In this document: in pieces, positions 32,403 through 43,849 of the stretch
Layout: the number at the start of each line of letters is the position of its first letter
How positions within the stretch are numbered: the stretch's first letter is position 1
Source of the DNA: Lepisosteus oculatus
Lineage: Eukaryota; Chordata; Actinopteri; Semionotiformes; Lepisosteidae
Length of the DNA: 64,000 nucleotides
Assembly: GCF_040954835.1 (NCBI RefSeq)
Contig: NC_090709.1
Coordinates: forward strand, 43,842,490 to 43,906,489
Direction of reading: 5' to 3'
Position numbers and translations under genes: made by a program
The notes under the pieces: generated by a model
The model's database searches: none
What the model saw: only the letters and a program-made list of their open reading frames with translations
Told to the model about the DNA's origin: nothing

Positions 32403-35400
32403 TTACGAATCTTCTGCTTCCGCCTCTTGACCTCGCCTTCTGGATTTTGCCTTTGAATTGTTTTGGATTTCTCTCGTTACCGGACCCTCTGCCTCCCTTA
32501 GCGACCCAGCCTTTGGATTTCGTCTTTTGGTTTGTCCCTTTGCTACTCTGTGCCCTGTGGGATTCCGGTCACGCATAAGGATCCTTCTATTCCACGTATC
32601 GGTTTCGTGACACAGTCTGTGTCCATTGGAGACAACAGGATCAGAGTGTCCGTCTCCTGTCTCCTCAGTCACCTGGACACCAGGGACCTGAGGACAGACT
32701 CCATTCTGACTACCAGTTTCTGGTTGATCTGCTGGAGGACTGATCGCTGAGCTGCTGTCATTCGGGGCATCATCTCTCCTTGTCAGTTCATAGGTCCCGT
32801 CATTCCTGATCGTCGTCCTTGATCTCCTCATCCCGACCCATACTCCCAGGATTGCCAGGATGACTCCAGCAACACCAACACCAGTGACACCAGCAATCAC
32901 TCCGACAGACCTGTGACGAAGAGGGTCTGATGTAGGAAACACAGAGGAGACAAAACACAGCTCGTCACACCTTCAAGAAGACATGAGGAGTCTCTTCCGA
33001 TAGAGATACTGACCAGCAGACCTCTGATCTCTCTCCACAGGATCAAGAACTGGAGAAACTCTTTACACTCGAGAATGTCCTGCGGTTAAAAACCTCAAAC
33101 TGAGAACAAGAAGTTAAGGGTTACAAGATTTGAGGAGTTCTCCTGCACCTCAGTCTAGTCTTACCCTCCACAGTGAGAGAGACAGTGCTGACGGCCTTCT
33201 GGATGTGTGAGAGCAAAACTGTATAGATCCCCTCATCAGACGCCCTCAGGTCCTGCAGTCTCAACTCCTGATTCTCCACCGACACTCTGTCTCTGTACTG
33301 GGGGACACAGCTGGCTGTGCTGTTCTGGACAGAGCACACTGAGGTCCAGTTTCCACCTCCTACAGGATCAAACAGCACCTCCACTGGCTCTCCAGTGAGC
33401 AGAGGGACAGACAGAGAGGCTCCAGGCTGCAGGGTGACAGTGACTCTGTGAGCTGAAAGACAATCAGGATAAAGGATGATATAAGAACACACTCTATCAA
33501 GAATATAGAGCCCTCTAGTGACCCTACTGTAGATCTGCTCACCTCCCACAGTGACTGTCACAGTGCTGATGGTGTTTCCCTGAAGGTCCCTCACTGTGTA
33601 GCTCCCCTGATCAGCTGGAGTGAGGGAGCGCAGTGTCAGAGAGCTGTTCTGCACTGACACTCTGTGTTCATACCCGGGGTCAGGGGGCCCTGAGCTGCTC
33701 AGTAAGACTCTGGAAGACTGGGTAGATCCTGCAGGATCAAACAGCACCTCCACTGGACCAGTAGTATGGAGAGGGAGAGACAGAGAGGCTCCAGACTGAT
33801 GGGTGACATTTTCTTCATGAGCTGAAAGTAGAGAGATGAACATCAGAATGTCAGCTGGGTTTGGATTATTTTAGTTTGCAGACTTTGAAAAGAACATTGA
33901 AAACAGCCTTGGAGTCTAATAAAGATGGACAGTGTAAGAACTGGGGACAAGATTATCCAGATGTGAACATTATCAGACACCTCCCACAGTGGGCTCAGCT
34001 GGACGCTGTTAAAACCGAGACTCGTGAGCTGTTACCTGTGACAGTGAGATAAGTGTCCTCCAGGAACTGCAGGTGGTCTCGCTCGGCTTCCCGATAGCAC
34101 TCATACAGGCCCGTGTCGGAGAACGTCACAGCAGCGATGGTCAGGGAGTAATTTCCCAGTCTGGCCTTGTCTCCGGACATCTGGGCTCTGTGCTCGAACC
34201 CGGGTCCAGAATGAGGTCTTCCACCTTCGACATACAGCACAGGTCTTCCTGTAGACAACACCCATTTTACAGCAGGCTGGTCCACAGGGGCTGGATCCTT
34301 GGAGATGCAGGGCAGTGTAGCCGAGTCCAAAAATCTCACAGTGACAGGGCCAGCACAGGACTCTGGGAAACAACAGACGTGGTTTCAGACAGGCCTGGGG
34401 ATCACCAAGGGGAGACATGCTACCCCCCTCCTCCCCCCCACCTGCTGTCAGCTCCAAGAAGTTACACACGCACACTGAAACCCTCCGCGTTTACGGTGAG
34501 TTACACTAACGGATGGTGTAATTTCAGTGTCTTCCGGTGAGGATATTATCAATTAGCCATCTCATTTGAATACCGGTATTTCTGGGCTTTTATTGTGACC
34601 AGTCAAAATAATTGTCTCCTTATTCACAGTGTAACCACAAGAGCTGCCAATGGAACCACAACTGCACTGTTAAAATAGCATTAATTGGCAGGTCCGAACT
34701 TGGTAGCTGTGAGTTGTCTTTTTTTTTTTAAGAAAACTGAAATAAAGTTTCAAATAGTTCAAATAAAGAGACAAGGGAGTCTCTCATTCTCATTTTGAAT
34801 AAGCAGTTCGAGAATGTTTAAAAACATCAAACCAGCCTTCGAGCCACGTATTTATAAAGAATAAAGAATAAGAAACTGCTTCGCATTAAAAAACAAACTA
34901 CTATTTTAAAAGCAAATGGAATAAACATGGAAAGTACACAGAGAACTGGATTCAACAGGATGTTTTGCTTTGATAACCATGTACTAAGCTGCCCTAAGTG
35001 GTTTAATAACATATCAACAAAACACTGGACACTCACCCATCCAGCCCCCACCTGGATGATGCAATGGCAGGCATAGTGCACCAGTCCTCTCCCCACAAAC
35101 CAGCTCTCAGTGGGGAGGAGAGCAGAGTGGTGAAGCCAGTTCAGAGATGGGGTTTATTAGGAGGCCATGATGGGTAAAGACCAGGGGGGGAATTTGGCCA
35201 GGACGCCAGGGTTACACCCCTACTCTTTCCGAGAAATGCCCTGGGATTGTTAATGGCCACAGAGAGTCAGACCTCGGTTTTACATCTCATCCAAAGGACA
35301 GCACTTTTTTACAGTCCAGTGTCCCAGTCATTATACCAGGGCATCAGGACCCACACAGACCGCAGGGTGAGCGCCCCCTGCTGGCCCCACTAACACCTCT

Positions 35401-35691
35401 TCCAGCAGCAGCCTCAGCTTTCCCAGGAGTCTCCCCTCCAGGTACTGACCAGGCTCACACCAGCTAAGTTTCAGTGGGGGGGGGGGGGCTGCCAGCTGGG
35501 AGCTGCTGGGTGATACACCTGCCGGCTAAATGTAAGAACTGTTCCGGCGCCTCCGGGATCGTGTCGCGACGGTGGAGGAAACTGAACTCCAGCTGGAATC
35601 TGAAGGGAACTTGAATCGAAAGCCCGGAGCGTCACCCACCCGTGGTCCAGAGCACCAGTAAAAAGGCAGCAGGGATTGTCGGGAGCGCCAT
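32403..35691 (-). CDS. Immunoglobulin-superfamily membrane receptor (3 Ig domains, SLAM/CD2-like style)
   Basis: Exons on the minus strand: 35691-35640 (signal peptide MALPTIPAAFLLVLWTTG), 34362-34036, 33821-33543, 33452-33165 and 32926-32403. All junctions follow GT-AG and are phase 1; the total is 489 residues. Domain 1 is a normal V-set (ATLPC...KWV...DTGLYECYR). Domains 2 and 3 keep V-like spacing (GASLSLPL...SLTLRSLTPADQGSYTV and GASLSVPL...LRLQDLRASDEGIYTV) but lack the B- and F-strand cysteines, as CD2/SLAM-type first domains do. N-glycosylation motifs: ENVT, QNSS, GNWT, QNST. The membrane segment is SVGVIAGVTGVGVAGVILAI and on. The tail holds GTYELTRR but no canonical ITIM. The last 60 or so tail residues run into repeat-like sequence, so the true C-terminus may be shorter. 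A cell-surface immune receptor is likely; the ligand is unknown. Confidence 0.7.
34380..35037. other. Intron 1 sequence, no element recognised
   Basis: AT-rich intron sequence of the receptor gene. Confidence 0.5.
35040..35475 (-). repeat. 5S-derived SINE, 3' tail missing
   Basis: The minus strand reads ACTGAAACTTAGCTGGTGTG, then AGCCTGGTCAGTACCTGGAG and the body shared with 40567-41133. It ends in the GCATCATCCAGGTGGGGGCT region without the usual ATT tail. It lies in intron 1 of the receptor gene. Confidence 0.8.
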
Positions 35692-35778
35692 CCTGCCAGG
35701 AGGATCCCGGACGAGAGTCGACTCTCCCAATCTGCAGCTGAAGCAACACTGAACAGTCGCTGCAAAGACCGCGCTGGT
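35640..35778 (-). other. Leader exon with 5' UTR and acceptor
   Basis: A pyrimidine tract and CTTACAG precede 35778, followed by 87 bases of untranslated leader and the ATG at 35691. This implies at least one noncoding exon further upstream. Confidence 0.55.
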
Positions 35779-36311
35779 CTGTAAGGGGGAGATAAGAGAT
35801 GTTTCAGCAAGAAAATTGGCATTGCCCCCTCCTGCCATAAGTGAATATAAACTGGGTAGAGAATACAAATGGAAAGACAGATTAACAGCTTGGATTCCCC
35901 CCCAAGGCAAAAACAAAAATCGTGACTGGGCAGAAGGTAACATCTCAGATAAACAATGAAACACTACAACGCTGGTTCCACCCGCTCAGAAGACAAAAAC
36001 AAATCAGTTGAGTTTGTGTCTTTTGCAGGAGGCTATGCCACAGAGCCATGGGTCTCCTGAAAAAAAGGAAAGCGACCTGAAACTGCTCGGGAGCAACTTG
36101 CAACGGCACGAACCGGCACACACGCAGAGCCGACGAGCGCGGTGGGTTTCACCGTGTGTAGGACGGGGGGCGACTTCACGGATTTCAACCTGTTCTCAGC
36201 AGCAACCGAGTGTTTCCGGGGATCCGGGGCCTGGTGGCCCACAAACACACGCCTGGTGGTTTTGGGGTCCAGTCGAGCGCTCGGCTACATGGACGTCATA
36301 AGGAGAGGGGA

Positions 36312-36385
36312 CGGGTAAAGGTTTATTCCGCGCTGAAAAAAAAAGAAAAGAGACAACACTTCGGCCTCGACTGCTGGAAGGGGAA
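36312..36385 (-). repeat. Penelope-type tail remnant
   Basis: AAGGTTTATTCCGCGCTGAA, an AAAAGAAAAGAGACAAC tract and CACTTCGGCCTCGACTGCTG match the tail at 23394-23480 in the same orientation, with decay. Confidence 0.65.
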
Positions 36386-36389
36386 ACAA

Positions 36390-38400
36390 AATCTCACACG
36401 TGTATCTTTAAAACGGAGATTTAAAACGGAGTTACGTCGACAGAAAAAGACTATCGGAGGTGAAGGGCTCCGTTATGCTTGATAGAGTTCACGAGCCCTC
36501 TTCATCAACCTATTTTAACACCCTCCTGTCAGAACAAGGAAGAACAAAACCCTTTTATTTGTGCCGAGGTACAGTAGGTCATCCGCAGATCCGCAAAACA
36601 CGAAAACTCCGGCATTTCTACTCCACTTGAAGCACTTTCCCTTTACAAAACCCGACGCGTTTTAAACTTTTAACCAAAGAGAGACGCGTATTTAAACAGA
36701 AAAGGACTAGTCCAAAAAGATTCTAAGCGAATGACGAGACGGCTAAAAAAAACAACCACGCACTTTCTAGTCGCCAAATACATGTGTGCATTTTCTATCT
36801 AAAACTAGCAGGGGGACTGAGCATTTGGTTAACAGCAATCGAAAAAAGGAGAGCTGCTCGCCTCCTTTCTAAATCCACTCCCTTCTGTCTGGAATGATGC
36901 AGCTCGCAGCGGTTAAAATCGAGCTCTTCCCACCTGAGGATCAGTCGCACCTCCGCGCTGAGGAAGGTGCCGGGATCAGCACACAGCTCTGTCCTGCAGC
37001 AACACGCTTGCCAAGAGAGATTTCAGACTCATCCCGGCTGATATGCTATTTGCCCCCCCAGCAGTGATGTCTGAGGTCCTCGCACACTCACCTGCGCGTC
37101 CAGTCCGCCGGCTCTGTACTGCGTATCAGCTATTCTGCCATCCCGGCTTGTCTGCCGAGTTTCCGACAGTTTATATGCACATTACAGCGATACCAGTACC
37201 GCCTACTACGTGAGAATAAGATCAGAACAGCGAGGCTTTAGCTTCTACCCATAACTCCGCCCATTGCCACACCGATATCCGCGGGGATACCTGCGAAACT
37301 CTTTTAAATAGCAGACCCGTGACGAATTATACATATGGCAAATCCGTTGGCTTTGGGCCTAATCAGAAACCTGATTTGCACGGGTCAGGGTGGCGAATGT
37401 GCCGTCGCCTCAGAGTGTCTCCGTGACTTTTCTTAGAACGAGCGACTACAGGATAGTTTAAGGCCATGCTTTAAAAATAATCAGATCCCGTCAATGAATG
37501 AGTGAAATAAACTGGCAGAATCCTGTTAGGTAATCTGCAGAAAAATGAAATACCCCCACGCGGGATACGACGAACACACGAGTCTCCCCCCCTGTCAGTT
37601 GCTAAGAAGTTGCGTTTTGGCCTGCAGTTCTGCGCTAAACTTGAGTTGAAGTTCCTACGTTACTGCCCAGGGGTCTCTCCCACCTGTGAGCTTAATAAAC
37701 CACGAGCAGACCCTGCTGCAGGAATCCGGTAAAACCGCTCGTCTACCGAGCTGGAAACTGAACAGGGGTTCGGAATCTCTGAATTATCCTGACCGGTTCA
37801 CTGATATGCGGGCCACTATCGATGTGCATTAATTAATCTGTCCAATGCACGTGATAATGTTGGGTTTTTGAGACAACTGCGTGTGGGCGCTGTATTTTTC
37901 CTTGATCAAACCACACTTAAATCATACGGAGATACTTCAGACGCGTTAAGTGAATACATCGGTAATTTATTCATTTTGTTTTTTTAAAGACAGGCTGCAT
38001 TTATGTGCACGAGCTAAATAAATACACGTAAATGTAAGCCTGATGCACCTGCATGAGCTAAGTGCGTTAGTTCTTTTGGGCGGGTTTTCTCATTTCAACG
38101 GCTAATGTTTTAGCGTTCTCTAGAAGATATAAACTTGGGGTTTCTTCGCAAGTTCAGAACAATTTTTAGTGCGGAGTTGGGAGACAACTTTCTGCAGGCA
38201 AGTTCATTGCAGTGCTTATGAACCTCTGGTACATTATTAACCAGCTACTAGTCCGTTATTTCTCCTAATTGCAATGGCACATTTAGGACACAAACAACCT
38301 ACCCAGTAACACAAAAAGCAAAAGTCAGCGAAGGGACTGAAAGTCTCGTTTAGTAGCAGTGTCGAAGTCATTCTCGTGTCACGCCGTCGCCTCTGACCTG
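36390..38400. other. Upstream region of the receptor gene
   Basis: There is no coding gene. It contains the candidate promoter and noncoding exon at 37092-37175. Confidence 0.5.
37092..37175 (-). promoter_or_regulatory. Candidate promoter and noncoding exon 1 of the receptor gene
   Basis: On the minus strand a TATAAA (37175-37170) is followed about 30 bases on by a probable start near 37141. A 50-base leader then ends in a perfect donor, CAG followed by GTGAGT, at 37092. The next acceptor in phase with a UTR is at 35778. The link is inferred. Confidence 0.45.
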
Positions 38401-39240
38401 CGACGTGGGTTTAACGCGAGTGGGCACACGGGGTATCGCGTTGTCCGGTCGGGCGCACATTCTGTCATTTTTTAAAATACTGCCCCATCCTCGAGTCTGA
38501 CTGGTCTCTCCGGTCCGCTCTTGGAAAAAAGAAACGAGAGGCAAAACAGCGACCCCAAGCTCAAGCGCCGGCAGAGAACACTTCTTGAACCTCGTACGAA
38601 GGGGGAGGGGGGGAGAACGACATTAAATGTCTTCGACAGTCCGAAGAAACTGGGTATGATTCATGTTGTGTAAAAATGCTGCCCCGCTTTGTTTCAATAC
38701 GTTCAACCGCGTTTGAAACGAAAGAACAACAACAGAAAAACAGAAACTCCCCCAAAGCAGAGTCCTTTGAACTAAGAATAGCGGGGGGAAATGTGTCACC
38801 GCCCCCACGAGGGCTAAAAACTAAAAATAGCAACATTGCAAATCCTGGAGATTTCAGGGCGGCGCCGAGAACGAACAGAAACTCTCTCCCGAGACGCCTT
38901 CCAGCGATCCGGCAGCAGAGTGGGCGTCTCCGTCATCTGCTCTGTCAGGCCGAGGGAACACGCAGACAACTGCAGCCGAGGGACAAGCTCGAGTTTTCTC
39001 GGGGCGAGCTGGAGGTGAACGAAGCGAGTATCGGAGAACAACTTAAGCCGAGGGTCGTTGCGGGTCCGGACCGGCCGGCTTCAAAGCGGGTGAAACTCTT
39101 CTTCTGCCGTCATCGCCATCGTCATCATCAGCAGCAGCAGCAGAAGGGGGTGAGTGACGAGCTCCGAGACAGAAGGGTTTTACAGATTCGGGGTCGATTT
39201 CTGGAGCTGAGAAAAGTGGGGGGATAGCGGGTGAGAACTG
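38400..39240. promoter_or_regulatory. CpG-rich block without a recognised gene
   Basis: GC- and CpG-rich, with a short CAG run at 39129-39142 and a possible donor GGGGGTGAGTGA near 39147 on the plus strand. It could be the promoter and first exon of a gene whose remainder I cannot trace. The 183-codon open frame at 38676-39227 has no family resemblance. Confidence 0.35.
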
Positions 39241-39574
39241 AGGCGTTAAAGAGTGGCCCGCGGAAGGGGGTCAAACCGGCAGTTTGCTGATGTGCGAAAC
39301 GCCGGCAGGAAAACACAACACAGCAAAACAGAAACGCCGAGTTGTATCGTGACGCACCTGTCACCTGTCCCGCAGCAGGTTGCAACCTGTTGGACAGCGG
39401 TATCGCCGAGACCTGTTGGAAGCCGCAGAAGATGGCTCATCTCCAACCCGACACGAGCAAAAACCGAGCGATCAGCCGGAGATAACCCAATCCCAAATGA
39501 GATGCGTCAAGGTAATGAACAACACTCATAGAACTCGCATTTTTAAAATGACTGGCGTTATATAATAATATTAG

Positions 39575-39650
39575 TAATAACACTGTATTTTATATAGCGC
39601 CTTTAAAGGCGGCCTCTCAAAGCGCTTTACAGAATAACAACAGCAACAAT
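39575..39650 (-). repeat. Dispersed repeat tail (AAAGCGCTTT type)
   Basis: TATATAGCGCCTTTAAAGGC, then GGCCTCTCAAAGCGCTTTAC. It is the inverse of the tail at 19080-19190. Confidence 0.6.
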
Positions 39651-40099
39651 AATAGGCTTATTAGTAAATCTGTATACATAGTATGTACGAAACATGATTT
39701 TAATTGAGATTTTAATAATAAAAAATGCATTGTACATAGCGACTGTAAAAACGGCACAACTGATGCGGGAGTGTAGATCATTTCCTTCGGGACGAAGCAT
39801 TTGTAGGACATTTTGGTGACACGACCTAGCAGAAAAAAAAGATGTCGGACGAAAGGGGCAACTAATTGTAACAGTCAACTAAAATTGCGAACGAACCACA
39901 ACACCACGGATCCCGTGTTCTAATGAGAGAGAAAGGTGACGTCAGAACCACACCTACAGGTGCTCATTAACGCCGGGGCTGTAGTCCTGCGATGGTGATG
40001 TCTGAGATCGACTATTGAGAGAAATATCCCAGGGAGGATAGCGAGCTGAAGTCTAGGCACAGATCACTCGCGCTATCGCTGCCAAATCCAGTTCTCACT

Positions 40100-40217
40100 C
40101 GTTAAAACCCCAATGAAGAGCCCAGAGAATCATGCCGAACCCATCTCCAGTCCAGTGACGACCTGGCCCGCCGAGACCCACACGGAACCGGTCTCTCCAG
40201 ACAGCCTCTCCCGAACC
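40100..40217. repeat. 118-bp repeat, inverted partner at 54096-54211
   Basis: AGCCCAGAGAATCATGC, CAGTCCAGTGACGAC and GGAACCGGTCTCTCCAGACA recur on the opposite strand at 54096-54211 with only scattered differences. Confidence 0.8.
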
Positions 40218-40566
40218 AGAGCCCCCCCCCCCAAATTGGACAGCACCGGAGCTCAGGCCCAGCTGAGCCGGGCCGATCCGAACTGAACCGAACCGGCCCA
40301 CCTCACACGCCTGCAGGCCCCGGGACAGTAGCACAGCTCCGGTAATCCGGTCATTGTATCAATTCATTAGTTTACTTAATAAATCGGGGCAGTTTTATTG
40401 CTAACGAACATCACCGCAGTCCGGCGGGTCTCAGACGTCACGCAGCGGCGAGCGGAACCCGACCGGGAGAATAACGGCGCTGCCAGCCCCCGCCACCAGA
40501 CGGCGCTGTCCCTGAAACCCAGCCCTCAGTTAGTTAACAGCAGCCCTGCAACTCACAACAGGCAAC

Positions 40567-41092
40567 CCACTGAAGCTAAGGGGGTGTGAGCCTGGTCAGT
40601 ACCTGGATGAGAGACCTCCTGGGAAAAACTAAAGTTGCTGCTGGAAGAGGTGTTAGTGAGGCCAGCAGGGGGTGCTCACCCTGCAGTCCGTGTGGGTCCT
40701 AATGCCCCAGTATAGTGACGGGGACACTGGACTGTAAACAGGTGCCGTCCTTCGGATGAGATGTAAAACCGAGGTCCTGACTCTCTGTGGTCATTAAAAA
40801 TCCCAGGGCGCTTCTCGAAAAAGAGTAGGGGTGTAACCCCGGCGTCCTGGCCAAATTTCCCATTGGCCCTTACCAATCATGACCTCCTAATCACCCCCCT
40901 CTCTGAACTGGCTTCATCACTCTGCTCTCCTCCCCACTGAGAGCTGATGTCTGGTGAGCGTTCTGGCGCACTATGGCTGCAGTCGCATCATCCAGGTGGA
41001 TGCTGCACATTGGTGGTGGTGGAGGGGAGTCCCCATGACCTGTAAAGCGCTTTGAGTGGAGTGTCCAGAAAAGCGCTATATAAGTGTAAGCA

Positions 41093-41133
<41 letters not shown>
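40567..41133 (+). repeat. 5S rRNA-derived SINE, near full length
   Basis: The head ACTGAAGCTAAGGGGGTGTG, AGCCTGGTCAGTACCTGGAT and GAGAGACCTCCTGGGAA matches the internal promoter half of 5S rRNA (boxes A and C). A long body and the tail GTAAAGCGCTTTGAGTGGAG, then AAAAGCGCTATATAAGTG and an (ATT)n run, follow. Partial copies lie at 35040, 43217, 62335, 63069 and 63629. Confidence 0.85.
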
Positions 41134-41134
<1 letters not shown>

Positions 41135-41139
41135 AGTAT

Positions 41140-41858
41140 TGATACCGCACAGCCGAGCTTCGCCATCTCAAATCAAGAGCGGCCGAAACTTGGCGTGGGA
41201 AGCGTAAGTTCACCAAATTACCCACAAGAGGGCGCCAGAGCTACATGTTTGAAGACCACAATCAGGCCAGATATCCATTTAGCACTTCGAATTGAGAAAT
41301 AACGTCTTTGCAGTAAGAAAGACCATTTTCGTACTTACATTAAGTGTTTATTTATAAATTATAGAATAGACAGAGAAAAGTGACAATTAAAGGCACTTAC
41401 AACACTACATATAACATGTTTACAACACAATTTAAGAGTACTTTGAAATTATTGTGCTCTAGAATACAAACTGCACTTAAACCACAAATAAATACATGCA
41501 TGCATCCACCTAATAATAAACTTCCAGAAAAAGATTCCAAGTCAATTTTTTCATGATATCAGCATTTGTATTTTTTGTGCTCCAAGAACGCTTACAAATA
41601 AGGAATGTGGGCCGTTTGGCACTTCATACCAAATTCACTCAACAATCTCATTTTGAACCCAGATTCCAGTCCAGTTTTTGAAAAATCTTTGAATCTGTGG
41701 ATAGAAGATCAAAGCAGCTCAATTTGTAGTACAAAATCAAGCTTATAAAGTCTGTCTACATTTTGAAAAACAGTTGCAGCTCTCAAAGCCACGCAGAGAG
41801 CTCTGTAAGACAGCAAAGCTGATACTGCTCTGTAAAATACTGATCTACAGCACTGCCT
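41140..41858. other. Spacer and 3' region of receptor-like pseudogene
   Basis: Mostly AT-rich. Around 41580-41640 the minus strand resembles a LINE 3' end (AAACGGCCCACATTCCTTAT type), related to 53395-53530. Confidence 0.4.
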
Positions 41859-42578
41859 TCAGACTGGACGGTTCAGTTCCTGGACACCAGAGGTTGTGCT
41901 TCCTTTCCACCAGCGATTCCTGGAGGCCAGGAGCCCAGAGATCAGAGCTAAGAAGAGCAGCAGGAAGGGAGGGATCAGCTGGAGGAAAAGAATTGGAGAA
42001 TTCCCTCCACCGTCAGGATCTGCAATAATAGAGAGATTGTATTAATCCATCCATTTTCAATCATCATCTAAAGGTCATGGGGAAGCCCCAGATCTCTCCA
42101 TCTCACACTGTCCCCGCATGTTGGACACACCTCTGATCGCTGCCTCTCACACTGTCCCTGCACACTGGACACTCACACTCACGCAATATTCAGAAACAAG
42201 TTTATGTTTCCATTACCACACATACCATTTTGACAAGAGCAGTGCACCTTTATAATGTTACAGAGAACTGAAATTGTCAGGAAACCTCTTACCTCCCACA
42301 GTGACTGTCACAGTGCTGATGGTGTTTCCCTGAAGGTCCCTCACTGTGTAGCTCCCCTGATCAGCTGGAGTGAGGGGAGCGTAGTTTCAGAGAGCCGTCC
42401 CACACTGACACTCTGTCTCTCTAATGGGGGACACAGCTGGTTGTGCTGTTCTGGATAGAACACACTCAGGTCGAGTCTTCAGCTCCTGCAGGGTCAAACA
42501 GCACCTCCACTGGCTCTCCGGTGAACAGAGGGACAGACAGAGAGGCTCCAGGCTGCAGGGTGAGGACTTCTGAGTAAG
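41859..42578 (-). pseudogene. Receptor-like gene with broken Ig exon and intact membrane exon
   Basis: The Ig exon 42578-42293 has correct acceptor and donor sites and matches the second and third domains of the gene at 32403-35691 (LTLQPGASLSVPLFTGEPVE). It has two internal stops (after GAEDST and SCVPH) and a frame change in its middle. The last exon, 42019-41859, is open and encodes PILFLQLIPPFLLLFLALIS plus a short basic tail RNRWWKGSTTSGVQELNRPV and a stop. No signal-peptide or V exon was found upstream. This is a host gene remnant. Its last 86 bases of Ig exon are identical to the intact gene. Confidence 0.7.
42085..42180. repeat. Two copies of the 44-bp intronic minisatellite
   Basis: GATCTCTCCATCTCACACTG, then TCCCCGCATGTTGGACACAC: the same unit as the larger array at 51660-51960, here inside the pseudogene's intron. 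Confidence 0.75.
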
Positions 42579-42659
42579 CTGGGAAGAAAAAACAATCCAA
42601 CTCAATCTTTCTGAAACAGGTGATGAGATTGAAAGATTTCTTTAGAATGACAAAAAAAA

Positions 42660-42950
42660 TTGGGTGGCACTGTGGCACAGTGTTTAGCATCGCTGCCTCA
42701 CAGCACTAAGGCCCTTGGGCAAGTTCCTGGGGTGCTGTCTCTGTGGAGGTTGCATGTTCATGTGGGTTTCCTCCCACAGTCCAAAGACATGCTGGTGGGT
42801 TAACTGGCTTCTGGGAAAATTGGCCCTGGTGTGAGTGTCCTGTATGTGTCCTGTGTGATGGACATGTCCAGGGTATGTGTGTCCTGTGTGTGTTCTGCCC
42901 AGGGTGAACCCTGCTTTATGCCCACTGATTGACAGAACAGGCTCCAGCTC
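42660..42950 (+). repeat. DANA/Mermaid-like tRNA-derived SINE
   Basis: It begins GGGTGGCACTGTGGCACAGT, then GTTTAGCATCGCTGCCTCAC. The middle has GGTTTCCTCCCACAGTCCAA and AGACATGCTGGTGGGTTAAC, the signature of this vertebrate SINE family. Confidence 0.8.
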
Positions 42951-43216
42951 CCAAAATAAAAACAGTTTATAAACAGATAAAACAGTTTCGTGTTAACCTT
43001 TACAAACAAAATGTTGCCATTCATGCTGAAGCAGGATCAATATTCACACTGCACATTTCCAGCTCTGCAATATCACTACCAAAACATACTGCAGAAGTCC
43101 GAGTGAGATCCCCAAGATCTGCTAACAAAGGCTATCTCAACATATGCGTTAGAGCATACAAAAGTGACTTGTACCAACGGCTGCAACAACACATGCCCCG
43201 CTACATGTGTTAAAAG

Positions 43217-43502
43217 GGATAATAATAATGATGATGATGATAATTAAAATAATTGCCTACACTTATATAGTGCTTTTCTGGACACTCCACTCAAAGCGCT
43301 TTACAGGTAATGGGGAATCCCACTACCACCACCACTGTGCAGCCACACCTGGATGATGCTCCAGTCCGCTCACCACACACCAGCTCTCAGTGGGGAGGAG
43401 AGCAGAGTGATGAAGCCAGTTCATAGATGGTGATTATTAGTAGGCCATGATTGGTAAGGGCCAATGGGAAATTTGGCCAGGACACCAGGGTTACACCCCT
43501 AC
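43217..43502 (-). repeat. 5S-derived SINE, 3' half
   Basis: It has the inverted ATT tail and CGCTTTACAGGTAATGGGGA-type 3' part of the family at 40567. The head is absent. Confidence 0.8.
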
Positions 43503-43849
43503 ATGGACATGTAACAAAATGCAATTTGACATGTTAAAAGTATGAAATATGACTTTTGTTTCTGGGCCTGTGTGCTGTATATAAGAATTCGGTACCCCTT
43601 GCATTGAGCGTGTCTGTTCTGCAGGACAGACCCAGCACATGTTGCTTTCCTTATTAATCTCAATAAACACTGAATCTGCACAAGACTGCGTCCTACTCCT
43701 CTGATGAAGAATTTTCCCACAGGACATGCTAATGACAAATGTAATGTTTTCCAGATTTTTCACTATCATTTCTTTAACAGCCTCTGTTAGGGATCTGGTC
43801 TATTATTGTGGGTCTGGAACTGGAGTCTCCCCCCGTCACACCTGTAAGG

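Noticed and set aside
32746-32800. ITIM in the receptor tail at GTYELTRR
   Set aside because: The residue before tyrosine by two is glycine and position +3 is threonine, so it does not fit the I/V/L/S-x-Y-x-x-L/V/I consensus.
38676-39227. 183-codon open frame as a protein gene
   Set aside because: Composition follows the GC-rich block, no domain or codon pattern is recognisable, and the opposite strand is equally open.
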